NCBI RefSeq assembly: GCF_901709675.1
Contig: NC_051090.1
Span: 10,921,342 to 10,985,341, forward strand
Direction: 5' to 3'
Length of the DNA: 64,000 nt
Source of the DNA: Syngnathus acus
Lineage: Eukaryota; Chordata; Actinopteri; Syngnathiformes; Syngnathidae
The stretch's first letter is position 1, and every line of letters begins with the position of its first letter. Of this stretch, positions 24,876 through 37,829 are shown piece by piece. The position numbers and the translations under genes are program-made. The notes under the pieces were generated by a model. That model worked only from the letters and a program-made list of their open reading frames with translations, made no database searches and was not told the origin of the DNA.

Positions 24876-27750
24876 AGTGCTCATGTGCCTTTTTTTTGTC
24901 CTGCAGCGACTGTCGAGCGTGATGCCCAAACCACAACGTGCAGTCTCTCAGGGAAGCAGAGCATTTCTTTTAAATGTGTTTTGTACTTTGTGCAGCTCCA
25001 GAGGTCTAATTACGGCTGGTTTGAACACACAGACACCCCAATGTCAAAGACAGACTCTACAAATCACACAGTCATTAGTGGCCAAATATGCTTTTTGGTT
25101 TGCTTTCAGGGCTTGGCAACACAACATAAAGCCACGGCAAATGAAAGCAATCAAGTCTACAATTGGTTTCATCGCGCCATACGGACACCAATGGCACTTA
25201 CGCAAACCCATTGGCTGTAAACGCTTTTTATTTGAAAGTCAGGATATAATTAGAAACTTGTGGCTTTCCGAGTGTGTGCGTGTGTGTGCGTTTTTGTGTG
25301 TCCGACCGTGTGTAAAACTTGATGAGTGTGTGTGCGTGCGGGACTTTTTTCCCCGCCTCTCTTTCTCACTCACACACCCATTCTTTCCCTCATTAGGACA
25401 AGAAGCCCCAAATATTTTGGGTCAGACATCAAATTGTCATGAGGAATTTCACAGTGCTCCGTTGCAAAAATATATTCTACTATACGGTCAGGAAATATGA
25501 ATCTGCTGTGCTCAAGTTGTTGGCGCCACACCAAATGTTTCTGCTGGACCAAGAACTGCTGGCTTAATTTTCACATTGCTTAAAAGTGACATTCCATCAG
25601 AGACAGAGAGGTCCCAAAATGGGCTTACTTTAAACTATTTTTCATCATTCCTATGTCGGAATAGCTGAATGTTTTGTGGGGTCACAAAATTTCTTCCAGA
25701 CTGCACAATGTGTTTGTGATTTTCGTTGAACATTTGGTCGTAATTCAGTTTAACCAAGTCCCACAAATCTAAATGTGAACATCTTAAACAGACAACATTT
25801 CTTGCGTCCCCGTCGTGTCTCAGAACAGTGAAAAGTCATTGGGATGCAAATCTATTTCTGAAGCCAGATTTATTTATTTTTTCACTCATAAAAATGCGAC
25901 CTTCCTTGCGAGGACCAAAATTGGACCGTGCGTACGCTTCTCAACGTTTGACGGGAAATGCGTTGTTCTCAAGGCCTCGTAAGGGAGAGAGATTTATAAA
26001 GTGGGCATCGCCGTGCTTGCAAGTGTCATCATTTTGATCAATCTTTTCCTGACAGCCCCCACCACCAAACCCATTTTGTATCAGTTGTGTTGACTAACCT
26101 GCTTTGCGGGAATGTCACAAACAGGAAGCGGACGCCACGGCTAATTTGCACCACTCCAAATACATTGGCACACAAACGACAAGCCAAATCTCACTCAAGT
26201 TGTTGATTTGACCTTTGCAGAATGTCTGCAATGTGAAAAAAGGGGAGAAAATCGTGACCCTTGAAGTGAATCAGCATTTGAGCATGCAACCCACGTGCTT
26301 TTCCCTGCCGCCTACCTGTGTGCAAAGGTTAAGGTGGCCATCCTCTTATGCTGAGTGACACTCTCTGATCCCTCCTGCTCTGCGTCCTCAACCCCATTTG
26401 TGCAAAATGTCCATTTTCTTTCCATGAGGCACAACATGAAATGAGGCAAGTGACAACTTTGGTGCAAAGAGCGCAACGTTGTCCCTCAGGGTGGAGGCAA
26501 ACAAATAAATCAGTTGACATCTTTCAGCTCCCAGAAACCTCAATGATAAAGTGCAATGCGCCAGCATCACTGATCTGATTTGCATTTCCAACGATGATTT
26601 GCGGCCCAAAATGTGCTACATTGTGGCAATGTAACCGAGACGATTGTTGAGCAGACTGCCCAAAGTCCAAAGAGGAAGACGTTCCTTGAAAGGGAAACGA
26701 CAAACTGTCAATGACATTGCACTTGGAAAGCAAAAATGTCATCTTTTCAAGCCATCATCAGTCCGACCCGAGATAATGCCACGTGAAGTTCAACTCTGCC
26801 ACTTGCATGGCAAAAAAAACTTGGGGGCTGGCAAGTGGGGTCAGCGTTTTGCCGAATTGCTTAAATTGGGAGGTAACCGAAACCTCGTGTGGACAGCGTG
26901 ACAACAAACAAAGCAAAAGGTCGACAGAAGTTGAGTGTACTGCGGAGAGTCAAGTCAGAAGAAAAGTCACCCTAGCCCGACAAATGTTATTGCTATTGGG
27001 CGAGTGTTTCCCTTACACTTTGCTTGTTATTCAGAATGTAGTCTCAACACCTTTTCTGCTTCTGTGGTGGAAATCACACAATGACTGATACTGATTGCTT
27101 TATTTTCTCAGTGTGTACCCAACTCTGGCGTTTGTTATTGCAGAACGAGAGGCTATGCTGGATCCAGGGGTTGCGGGGGGCTGGGGAGGGGGTGTGCTGC
27201 GCCTGCACAATCGTTGCCTTCCAAATCTTGTGGGGCCCGCTGGCATGCTGGAGATGACGCGCTATAGCTGCAGGTATGACAATCCCAAACAGTCCGTAAA
27301 GCAACACTTCTTTGGCTGCAGCTGGTTGCACAAATACACACAAAAAAATTGCTCTAGTGTGTTAACATGAAGAACAAATACTGCCAACATTTTTGTACTG
27401 CCTCCAAAGAAACGTTTTCCAAATGTCAGCTTGAGTGCAATTTTGACTCACTGAGTCACTTTAATTCAGCCACCAATTGGTGATAGAAAACTGTCACGAC
27501 AACTAAACACAAACGCCTGCACTGCAGTATGAAATGCACAAAGTCCAAGTTTTTCCCAACTTTTTTTTTCATGCGCTGCAATTTCTTTTCTCCTATTGCG
27601 CAGCAGAGCAGGTTGCGCAGACGGCCGGCCCATCGGAGTGAGCGGCTTCGTCTTCCTAGCGGATGTTTATCGCGGTCCCTCATGTCTGGACTCTCCGTTT
27701 ACATTATTCATACGGGGGAGGGAGTGACTTCTTGGCCTTTTCCCCTCCTG

Positions 27751-27757
27751 TATAAAA
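27751..27757 (+). promoter_or_regulatory. TATA box of igfbp3
   Basis: TATAAAA lies 122 bp before the igfbp3 ATG. Transcription would be expected to start near 27780, giving a 5'UTR of about 90 bp. Confidence 0.75.
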
Positions 27758-27872
27758 CGAGAAGTGCGCGTCAAAGAAAATACAGATGGAGAAGGCCAGC
27801 CGGCTCGCAGCGCCACCGAGAGCAAACTCCAACTGCGTCCACTCGTTGTGACAAACGCAATCGGCACGTACC

Positions 27873-28296
27873 ATGCCCGCGCTCTGCCTGCTGTGTCTGA
27901 CGGCCACGCTGGCCGTGCTCGCGCGATCGGGTGTCGCTGCCGTGGGGCCGGTGGTCCGCTGCGAGCCGTGCGACGCCGCGGCGCTCCTGCAGTGCAAGCC
28001 TCTGCCCAAGGACTGCGCCGAGCGGCTGCGGGAGCCGGGATGCGGCTGCTGCGTGACGTGCGCCCTCGGCCGAGGGCAGCCGTGCGGAGTGTACACGGCG
28101 CGCTGCGGCTCGGCGCTCACCTGCCAGCAGCAGCTCGGGGAAAGCCGGCCCCTGCAAGCTCTGCTGGAGGGACGGGGGGTGTGCGCGAGCGCGCCGTCCA
28201 AAAAACTACACGGCATCCTGGTTCCGGCGCAAAAACAAGGTAGGCAACGGTTCGCGAGCGTGACACGCGAGGCTTGCCAATCGCGAGCGTCATTGC

Positions 28297-28339
<43 letters not shown>

Positions 28340-31300
28340 CACTTTGCAATGCTTCATTTTTGACATGAGCAGATTTGGGCTTGCTGCCTGGCGTGGCGTC
28401 TTCCAGAGGAGATATCGCTCGATCGCAAAATGTCATGTTGGTTTCTTTTGCACCTTGCCTTTACCTCAGTGCTTTTAGTGGCTTAAGAGGCCACGTTTGA
28501 CTCAAGAGCGAATTAATATCATTCAACAAATTCCACAGCAGTGACATTTGTTGCACTGTGCGCTCAACCACCCGCAAACTTGATGTGTTTGCGCACGCTG
28601 TTGTGGAATGTGGCTCGGCATTTTAGCGCTACATCATCCCTCATCGCTGACAAGGCACTTTTCCCTCCACCCCCCCCCCCCCCCCCCCCCCCATCTCGCT
28701 ACAACCTCAAGATATTTGGTGGAACGAGCACGGCGGTGTGTTCACAGTGGTGAGACGGCACACACGGCCAACAGCGTGTGAATACACACACTCTTGTGTG
28801 GTTTAGGCATGCTGACGTCAGGAATCCAAATCTCTGTGTGCTTTTCTTGTCTTTGGCCTTTGGGTTTGGCTGCAGCAAATCTTTCACCCAGCAGCCAAAT
28901 TGTCCCGCAAACACATCGGTTGGCCTGCGTGCAGCATCCATCCACCAGTCACACTTGCAAACACACACAACTTGGTGAAAGATGAGGAAACTGCATTTTT
29001 TTTTACTGTCATCTCCACTGCGCATGACAAGGTGGACCCTCATTGGTCCATTTGTAAGTGCAGCCGCCTGCAGGTTCCCAAATTTGTGTGCAGTCTTCTG
29101 TCATCGGCTAACATTGGCTTGCTCTATACGTCAAACGCCCTGAGTTAAGCCACCATTTGAATCGATGCTTTGCGAATGAAAATGACTCGACTTTTTGCCC
29201 TTTGAATCACACCGGATCCGTTTGCCACAGCCCAATTAAAAATGATATGCGTGGTCCTGTCGCTGGCTTTGGGCTAACTTGTTAATGACTCGACCTTTGT
29301 GACGCTTGCTACAAATTTAAACGCGCGTGCAGACTTAAGTGTAGACTGGATCCCACGTAACTGCAAGCCCGTCTTGTTGTCGTCTGTCCTCCTTGCTGGA
29401 CCAGAAAGTTTCCAGCTAACAAACAGTCAAACTAACAAGCAAGGATTCCAAAATAAAAACAGCATTTCATTGATGGCGCCAAACATTCTGTAATTGATGT
29501 TCTGATGAGCCTTTGTTTTATTTTCCTCGTGCAGACAGTGGACGAAATCAGGTGGAGGAAGGTCTTGCCAACAAGACGGTGACGTTGAGCACGTCGAGCG
29601 CGTCGCCCTCTTCGCCGACTGTCAAAGGGGGGCCGAGCAGAGGCGCGATGGACCCCAGGTCCCCCTTGCACAACAAGCTGATAAAGAAAGAGCAGAACAG
29701 GAAGACTCACAGCTACAAAGTGGAGTCAGTGTCAGAGGGAGCCAATATGGACATGCAGAACTTCTCCTTGGAGAACAAACGGGAAACCGCGTATGTAAGT
29801 CAAACCCAAGCAGATGTCTGCCAAAAAACTAAATAATGCTACATCATTTGATTTGATTTGATTTAAAATTTGCAGGGCATGCGTTCTATGCAAGTGTCTT
29901 TTTTGCAAACACAAATCTCTCGATTTCATGTGTGTGTGCAGGGCCCATGTCGACGGGAGATGGAAAGCATACTCAACGGTCTCAAAATCAGCAACCCGCT
30001 CAACCCAAGAGGCTTCCGCATACCCAACTGTGACAGAAGAGGCTTCTATAAGAAAAGACAGGTGACCCCTACACACCTTCTGCAAAACACACCTGTAGAC
30101 AGACCCAGCACATGTCTGAGCACTTTGATGGAATCCTCACAAGTCACACCCCCCCCCCCCTCCTTTTTGCTGCTCCGGTTGCCTTGACAGCCACATCAAC
30201 ACTATATTATCGGAATGACTGCAACCATGTATTAGTGCAGTCGGTGCAGGCGTCTGACTCATGCCTGACAGGAAATGAGGTCGGTCAGGTGTGCGGTGTG
30301 GGAGTGTGTGGGGGCAGGCCTGGAAGAATGCGGTTCTGGAGCGTGTGTGGCACGGCAGATGTGGCGCCAGCGGAATGTATGGATGGCGGTAGTTTTGGTG
30401 GAGGAGGCGTGGGCTTCTCTTGGTGAGGCGAAGAACAAATGGTGGTTGAGTTTTTCTCGTCTGTGGTCCAGGCTCAGGCCACCCAAAGTCAACCTACTTG
30501 AGAAGGAGGAGTTGAGGACACTCAAACATGTTGCACAAATGGCAACGCCACCGTTGAGAAGTGGTGTCGAGACTAATCACGAGAACTACAACAGTGCATT
30601 TGAGGCACGTTTTTCTTGTGTTGGGGTTTTTGTCCGGGGTATTGCATCGTGGTGGAGAGTAGCGCGATTGGACAATCAAAACAAGCCACAACGGACGCAC
30701 ACGTCATCAGAGAGATGCTCTTGTCGTGTAACGTCGGCCAAAGCGCCGTTTCGTCCCGGTTTGCAAAACAAGGGTCTTCGTTGTTCCTTGACTCGGTTCT
30801 GTCAACAAATATCCATCAGGAATGTGTCAGCTCTGCTCATAGTCTACGCGAGCGTGCCAAGCCTTATCGGCCTTGGCTTATTTGGAGGCTTGCGGGGGTG
30901 CAGGCTCTTAAATCCATCCGAGGGAATGCGTCTTCACCGTGTGCTGCAGATTTATGACCGGAAATACGCTGAAAAGGAGACCGTGTGAACCGTCTAGGGT
31001 GACAATACTGTGAAAAGGAGATTGCACGGGGGGGTGTCTAGGAATGGGAGGGGCTGAGCTGAGTGAAGAAAAAAGGCCTAAACTTACACTATGATTAACT
31101 GAAACTTCATTCTCCGATCGTTTCAAACTGCTAACATGTTTTCACCTTCACTGCTGCCGTCAACTGCTCCCCACGAGGATTCACCTCCGCGATTCCTCGC
31201 TGTCAGTTCGACCAGTTTATGGTCAAGTAATGTTAAAGGCCAAAGAGGGCCCCGCAAAGACAAAGATTATAGAATAACCCCAACGCTAACCTCAACACTA

Positions 31301-31687
31301 ACGCCTGCAAACCATATTTTAAATCAGAAATCATCAACCCAACTAAAAAAGTAACACTTGGCCTTCTATTTATTGATTTTTATTTTCAAAATCTTTTTTG
31401 GGGTGGAGCCACATAGCGGATGGAAAACATGCCACTGACAGACAAGTTGCTCAATGTGCAGTTTGAATGAAGTGTCAATGTGCATCTCATACGTGTGTTG
31501 CTGGTAATCCGAGTGCCTTGGGAGGCGTCTGAGCTGTGTGAGTCTACCTTGGCCAAAGAACAAGCTATTTTTAGCTGCAGCTAAATGAATTGCTTCAGTA
31601 TCCCAGCCCAGGCCACGCGTAGCCTGCGCTGACCCATTCATTACAGTCATCAATCTCGAAACTTCTCCCTTCCCGTCTGACTCTTAT

Positions 31688-31766
<79 letters not shown>

Positions 31767-34307
31767 CGTTCTCTCCGGTATTGATTTTGGGGAGTGAGCA
31801 TTGTGCCAGTGTATCATCCATGCCATCCTATCCATTCCATGATTGCACTCATCCAGGCCTTCCTTCCTTGCTTGGCCTGGAATCAGCCTGCATGCACGCG
31901 CTTGTGAATGGGACAACAGTTTCAGAGTTAGTGTGTGTGTGTTAAGAGGAGGGGGGAGGGGCGGCGGCCTGAGCATGGCAGCCAGGTGCCTGTGTGCCCG
32001 TTTTCTTCCTTCCTTCCTTCCTTCCTTCCTTCCTTCCTTCCTTCCTTCCTTCCTTCCTTCCTTCCTTCCTTCCTTCCTTCCTTCCTTCCTTCCTTCCTTC
32101 CTTCCTTCCTTCCTTCACTCCTCCTCGCGCCAGGCAGGGCTGCCGTATTGAGGGGATGTGCGCAAATGTATGCGGCCACCGCAATCACTTTATAATAACT
32201 GCTCAACCTTTCAGACTGCTATTTTAACTCTCTCACATGCTCTGTACCATGGCCGGATTTTTAATTGAGCCTTTGTTCCCTGTCAGCCAGCCATGTTGGC
32301 TGTTTGTATCATGTAACATTCATGAGTTGAGCAACCAATACCAACATGTCTAAGAATATAATCGACAAACACGCGTTTAAATTTGGCCATTCCGTTATTT
32401 GTCATTCAGCGGGTCAACATTGGGTCTTGTAACACAAGCGGCCTTTATGTCGCCTTAATGATGCTGACTGTAAACACACATTTGTATTATTTCTCAATTT
32501 GTTTGATTTTGTTTTCCCGATTGGCAGCTCCTAAAACGTCCTCAAACTGTTCTTGGATTCTGGTTGGCCTCCACATTTTGCAAAAGGCATGCAGACATTT
32601 GCACTGCAAGGGCAACTTGAGTGGAAACTGAAAGGTAGCCCAGCAACCGGGCGACGCATACGTTGCGTACTACAGAATACTTCCTATCCCTCCTCGCTCT
32701 TTCCCCTTGACATACACACATTGAGTGTCATCATTAAGCAGGGCAGAGTAACACAATGTTAAGCTCCTCTCGCCCGCTGGGTCAGGTCTAAAATAGAAGC
32801 TGGCCACAGAGTTGAGGGCACCTAAAGAGGCTACAGAAGAAGAGGGCGGGGTTTTGAGGGGAGGGGGGCAAAAACAGAGAAAAACAAGAGGACAAGGGGG
32901 GTGGAAATGGAGTTAATCCAAAAAGAAAACAAAAACCTCAACACTGTTAGCATCAGCCGAATGAGACATGTCGGACCTAGACGGCAGCAGTCGTCGCTGC
33001 TTTCGTATTTGAACAGGGCCATGAAGAGCCTTTGATCGTCTCTTGACTACACCGGAAACTGACACCTGCTCACACTCACGCAAAGCCTGATCGTGTGCCG
33101 CATCCGTGTTTCCCGAAAGGAATGAAAAAGATATTGGCCACCAGGATTATACATCATGCACCAATGCAAAGCCCGGCCCAAAGAAATGTGGCATTCAATG
33201 TGTACATGGTGTTGAGCTCATAAAGTTGCCACTCTACAAAAGCCGTGGGCCATTTTATACGAGTGCTGAGGTGCACATGCGTGTGCTTGTATTTTGATGT
33301 GCCTTGGACCTGACCTTACGTGCCTTTCTTCCATTTGGACTGGGCCAGAAAAATACGGTGGGGTTAGGGTGAATGACGCGAGCCAAAGTATTTGTGCGTC
33401 CTCGCTGATTTGCGCAACATGTTGCTTGTTGACATACGTTTGGGTTGGGGGAGAGCATGCACACGCCCTGGTGCACTCGCCCTGGTGCACTCGCAGGCCA
33501 TAATCATTTCCAGATGATTTTGAGTCTCTGCCAGACTCCCAGAATAGCATCATTGGTTTCCCCGCAACCCTCCGACTGGCCTTGGCAAATATTTTAGCAA
33601 CGGCGTGTTTACCGTCACACTTTCTCACTCAGTGTTTCTCATTCCGAGCCTTCCATTTCCAAATGATGGAAAGAGATTGATTTGCATGTTGCTCATGTTG
33701 TGAAAGCATCACTCTGATCATTATACTCACATCATCTTGCACAATGCAGCAGCTTAGTATGTTTTTAGCATTTACGGACTCTTCCGGACAAAAATCTTGG
33801 GTCACACCACGTCGTCAAGTCATGAATCCGTCATGGGTCAGGCAACACCCGTTGATTTGCATGCTTTGGGGAAATCTCGTTTCTCCGTCAACAATGACTG
33901 ACCTTTGTCTTATTGGAGCTCTCCTGCAGCTTAGCCTACTTTGGCCATGGAGGTGTAGCTAAACTATTTTTAGAAGAAACACATCCACCTTTCTAGATGG
34001 ACGTTCCTACCCGGATTATTCTTCACCATGGGAACCCTAATCTGTTTTCAAAATATTGCCCAAAATGCTCGGCGAAGGATGGAAGGTGAGGAACATGTGA
34101 GATGTGTCAAAGTGAGGGAACCACCTGCAGTCTTGCCTGCCGTCATTGATGACGAGACTGAACTTTCGCCACCTCTTCTCTTTGCAGTGCCGTCCGTCCA
34201 AGGGCCGAAGGCGGGGATACTGCTGGTGTGTGGACAAATACGGACAGCCCTTGCCCGGCTATGACGATCGTGACGACAAACAGTGTCACAACCGGGAGAG
34301 CCAATGA
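27873..34307 (+). CDS. igfbp3: Insulin-like growth factor binding protein 3
   Basis: A secreted carrier that binds IGF-I and IGF-II in blood and tissue fluid. Four exons: 27873-28239, 29535-29794, 29942-30061, 34188-34307. Phases close, giving 288 residues (human 291). Order: signal peptide (MPALCLLCLTATLAVLA); cysteine-rich N-terminal IGF-binding domain (GPVVRCEPCDA, the IGFBP motif GCGCCVTCAL); variable linker with possible N-glycosylation sites (NKT, NFS); C-terminal thyroglobulin type-1 domain (GPCRREME, IPNCDRRGFYKKRQC, CWCVDKYGQPLPGY). The basic run SKGRRRGYCW matches the heparin-binding and nuclear-import patch of IGFBP3. This sequence and the REMESILNGLK wording separate it from IGFBP5. 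Intron 3 is 4.1 kb and full of microsatellites. It is convergent with igfbp1, as in human. Confidence 0.97.
28295..28340 (+). repeat. CTG trinucleotide repeat in igfbp3 intron 1
   Basis: About a dozen CTG/GCT units, slightly interrupted, 60 bp after the exon 1 donor. They would be in the primary transcript as CUG. Confidence 0.85.
28669..28692 (+). repeat. Poly-C tract in igfbp3 intron 1
   Basis: Uninterrupted run of about 23 C, likely to be unstable and hard to sequence. Confidence 0.9.
31693..31768. repeat. CA microsatellite in igfbp3 intron 3
   Basis: About 75 bp of CA with a GCAC end. Confidence 0.95.
32003..32115. repeat. CTTC microsatellite in igfbp3 intron 3
   Basis: About 28 CTTC units, a pure pyrimidine tract of roughly 110 bp on the sense strand. 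Confidence 0.95.
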
Positions 34308-36457
34308 AGGAAGCGAGGAAGCAAGAAAGGCAAAGAAAGAGAGGGGAAGGGGTGGAGCACCTGTCCGCCAAGCTGCCCATCCATCGCAACTACCTGTTCC
34401 GTGCCGAGTTCCTCTGTTGGTTCTCCAGAAAACGTTCAAGCTAAAAGGAAGAAAACTTTGAAACGCCAAGAATTTCACCATGTGCACTATTTTTGCTAGG
34501 AAGGGAGAGAAATGAGGGAATTTTCCACTCACTTTTAAAGAACTTCTTTGTGACTGTGAGCCCCAAAATGCAGCGCCTCCGTATCAATGTTTGTCCGTCT
34601 GCGAACGTGCCAGCGCCAGTCTGCCGGCGCTCGTGTCCAAGTGGGATCGCTTGCATCTCGTCTATGGCTGCATGTTGCACAAGAAGTGTTTTCCCAAAAA
34701 GTGTTTGTGTCGATACTAAGCGCTACATGGCTAAGCAAGTGCAGGCCTTGTACCATTGGACGAATCAAAACAAGTGTCTCAGGGTCGCTTCCGAAGAGCA
34801 GGATGATGGCACGGCAGGGCATCGTCTTCCTATTTCGCGCAACTTCACGGCTGCATCCATCTCGCCGCTCAACTGCTTGTAGCAGGAAAGGATCAGCTGC
34901 AGACCGGATCGTGCCTTAAACGTGACCTTTTACATGCCTTACCGCGATAGCAAATCGATCTTGAGTATCAAATACACCCCCTCAGCCGTACATGTAATTA
35001 GCAGCAATTACAGCAATCGAAAGATAATTAAAAATCAACTTCTTGAATTAAAACACCTCTTATTGAATTAAAGGACCTGTCTGAGCCACTCGGATCTACG
35101 AGTTCATGTTCGGTCTACGGCAAAGTATTATAGCAGTGGTGGCATCAGAAAATAGCCCAAAGCTGATGTTTGTCATCGCAGAGGCATCAGCAATTCCGTG
35201 ATGAGCTTTTATCACAGACGGACCGTTGTGGAAGGGATCAGTGCACCCTCCTCCTCTCGTCTTTTGCCACCACCTGCTCCTGTCCGTCTACGATCCTCCC
35301 GATCCTGTCCTGGTTCTGCTTCTCGTTCTTGTCCGTCCTAGCGGCGCTGAGATCCCATCCTTTGGCCGTGTCTGTCCCATTTGTTTGTTTTTTGTACGCG
35401 ACTCGAAAACAATAGAGCTCCTCGCGTCCTGTCAGCGGCTTGTTGAAACGTGTGAGCCCGGCGGGATTGGGTCACCCCGCCGCTGGTGCAGGCTACCCCT
35501 ATGCTACAAGCACAAGCACTTAAAGCACTTTAGCTGCACCTGTGCAAATCAAAATTGGGCCTCTTTGCATCTGCGTACGTTTCCTGACAGGCAGTGTATG
35601 TTCAATTTGTGTACTGTAAGTCAGAAACCGGCCAGGCTGGGGTTGCTAGAAAGAAGGAGAAAAAAACGGAAGCCGCACCAGGACTTTTGGCGGGTGAGCA
35701 TAGCGAAGGCCTTTAGAAATTTTCCTTTCGTTGCAACTATTTGCATTTTGATTGTTGTTGTGTTTCTTTGATCAAAGCTTGCCCACAAATGTGTACAAGG
35801 TGGACGCCCGCGCTAGCAAAGATCGACACGAGCGGGAGGAGGCCCGCCGGTGTCCGAGGATCTGGCGTCCCAGTAGCTCGCTAGCACTTGCTCAAATTGA
35901 GAGACCCGAGCCCGGCGGTACTGTGAGACTTGTTGCGAGGGGAGGACAAGGAATCAAGATGTCAAAGCTATTTCCTCCCTACATGTGTCTTTTTGTATTT
36001 TCTGGCCACTCGGCAAACAGTTCTTCCAAATATGAACTATTTATCTGAAAAGATTTATAAGCTGATCCAAACTCGGTTTCTCGTGAATTGCACAGCAAAC
36101 TCAAAATGCTTTTTGGGGAATGGAATCACTACTTCATGTTGACGTTGTAACATCCAATTTCTTCTCTTGCTCCTTTTCTCCACTGGCGACTTTTTCACAA
36201 CGTTACGTCTGCCCACGCCGCCATCTTGCCTCAAAGCCAGGTTGACACTCAGTTTTTTTTTTTATTTTGACCTTTTTGCCCGCTGGCCATGTTAAGGATC
36301 TCTGTGCACAGTTTAAATGTCAGTTTGATCCTTCCAAGTTTATTTTTGGAGCATTTCTTGATACTAAACTAGAAACCTCACATGTATTGCATTATCCAAT
36401 CACGAAACCGGTTTGCTTTGAAATATCATTTGTATTTAATGTTGTTGTGTTTTTTTT

Positions 36458-36463
36458 AATAAA
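36458..36463 (+). terminator. Possible igfbp3 polyadenylation signal
   Basis: AATAAA about 2.15 kb after the igfbp3 stop. A second AATAAA is at 36652-36657, and ATTAAA variants occur nearer the stop around 35047, so the end used is uncertain. Confidence 0.4.
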
Positions 36464-36846
36464 AGATGAACACGTGAAAATGACGTTTGTCACTTTGTTT
36501 GGTTATGAGTATTGCAGCACAACATCGGAAAAGCGTCTCTCTGTCGTCTTCGCTTCTGCGGAGTAACAAATCTGCTGCTGTTTCCCACCAATGCAATCAT
36601 TCTGTCTCGGAATGTGTCAATAAGGATCAAGCGAAGGTTCCATTTGTAAAGAATAAAAATAAATCCGGCGGTGCCAGGCGGGCTGGCAGCGGACACGGGA
36701 GGCCGAAGCGCATTCCTGTGCCCGAGCGGGGCAAACAGCGTGGGTCAAAAGGTAGCGCGCTGCTCAACGGCCTGGCCCCAGCTGGCTAAAGTTAACACCG
36801 CCTCCCCTTTGATAGCACCACGCACAAGCCGGGGTTAAGTCATGTT

Positions 36847-36852
36847 TTTATT
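36847..36852 (-). terminator. Possible igfbp1 polyadenylation signal
   Basis: TTTATT on the plus strand is AATAAA on the minus strand, about 980 bp after the igfbp1 stop and only 200-400 bp from the candidate igfbp3 signals. Confidence 0.5.
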
Positions 36853-37829
36853 AAATATATCACCTTTGGAGTTCTTACATTACATCTCAATTACAAAAGT
36901 GAGCAAGCGGTCGGTTAGTCTCTTTGGAATCAATAGAAACAATCCTCTCCAACAGCAGCATGTAGATCAGAAGAGAGGCGCCACTCGAGAACCACGGCAC
37001 GGTTCAAGCGTGGGACTCCTTCCATGTGGTCACGTGTTCTTATCCCGAGAGAACGGCAACATACGAGGTCGAGTAGCAAGTCTTGTCGACAGACACACAA
37101 ACACAATTGCGAGAGGACACATCAATACTGGAGGTAGGTAAATGTTGAAATACCCGTCTGAGCGGAGGTGCGTCAAAATGGCGGCGCCCGCGCGGAACCC
37201 GGCCGGGGAGATGTTTTTTGAGACTACGTCCTTGTTCCAATTGGACAGCCTTGCAGTCACTCCCAAGAGCTGATGCTGATTCGCATCAGGTCTTGAAAGA
37301 CATTTAAATGGCAGCAATGTAGAAAATGATATCAAAATATTTAAAAGCAAAAAAAGTCAACAACAACAGCAATCATTGACATTTAAACGCTCAGTGCTTT
37401 CATTCTCGCTTGGTTTGTCACAAGCAAACCTCCAGACAACTTCGACGGTACAACGAGCTCAACTCAGCAATGGAGTTAGTCAGGGCTAAGATAAATATAT
37501 ACACATTGAACAGCCAATAAAAATAAAAAAAATAACAGTAACACAGAAATGTCATAAATACCAAAAATAATAATAATGACACAACAACAGCACACATTCA
37601 ACCCAACTGAAATAAATAGACTGAAAAGTAAATACGTATCAATATTAAAATCTCCATTTTGAAAAGCAAAAATAGACTCTTGCTCTTCTCTTTGGGACAG
37701 AACGGGGCGATGGCAGTCCCACAACAACAGTGTACCTGATTCAAACACCACCAAGGATGGGTCAATAAATAAACAGCTATCAAAATGGAAAATCAGTGGC
37801 TCGCTTCTTTTTCTTTGGGAGATTCTTGC

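Noticed and set aside
24724-25500. 258-residue open frame in the tns3-igfbp3 gap
   Set aside because: The first third is simple-repeat translation and the rest resembles nothing known; there are no splice or promoter signals.
27704-28366. 220-residue minus-strand frame opposite igfbp3 exon 1
   Set aside because: It is the shadow of a GC-rich coding exon plus a CTG repeat (poly-Ser run).
30275-30988. 237-residue open frame inside igfbp3 intron 3
   Set aside because: No family resemblance, begins in low-complexity GT-rich DNA, and sits between two well-supported igfbp3 exons on the same strand.
37598-37783. Short hydrophobic frames downstream of igfbp1
   Set aside because: They lie in the A/T-rich igfbp1 3'UTR and are artefacts of T-rich codons.
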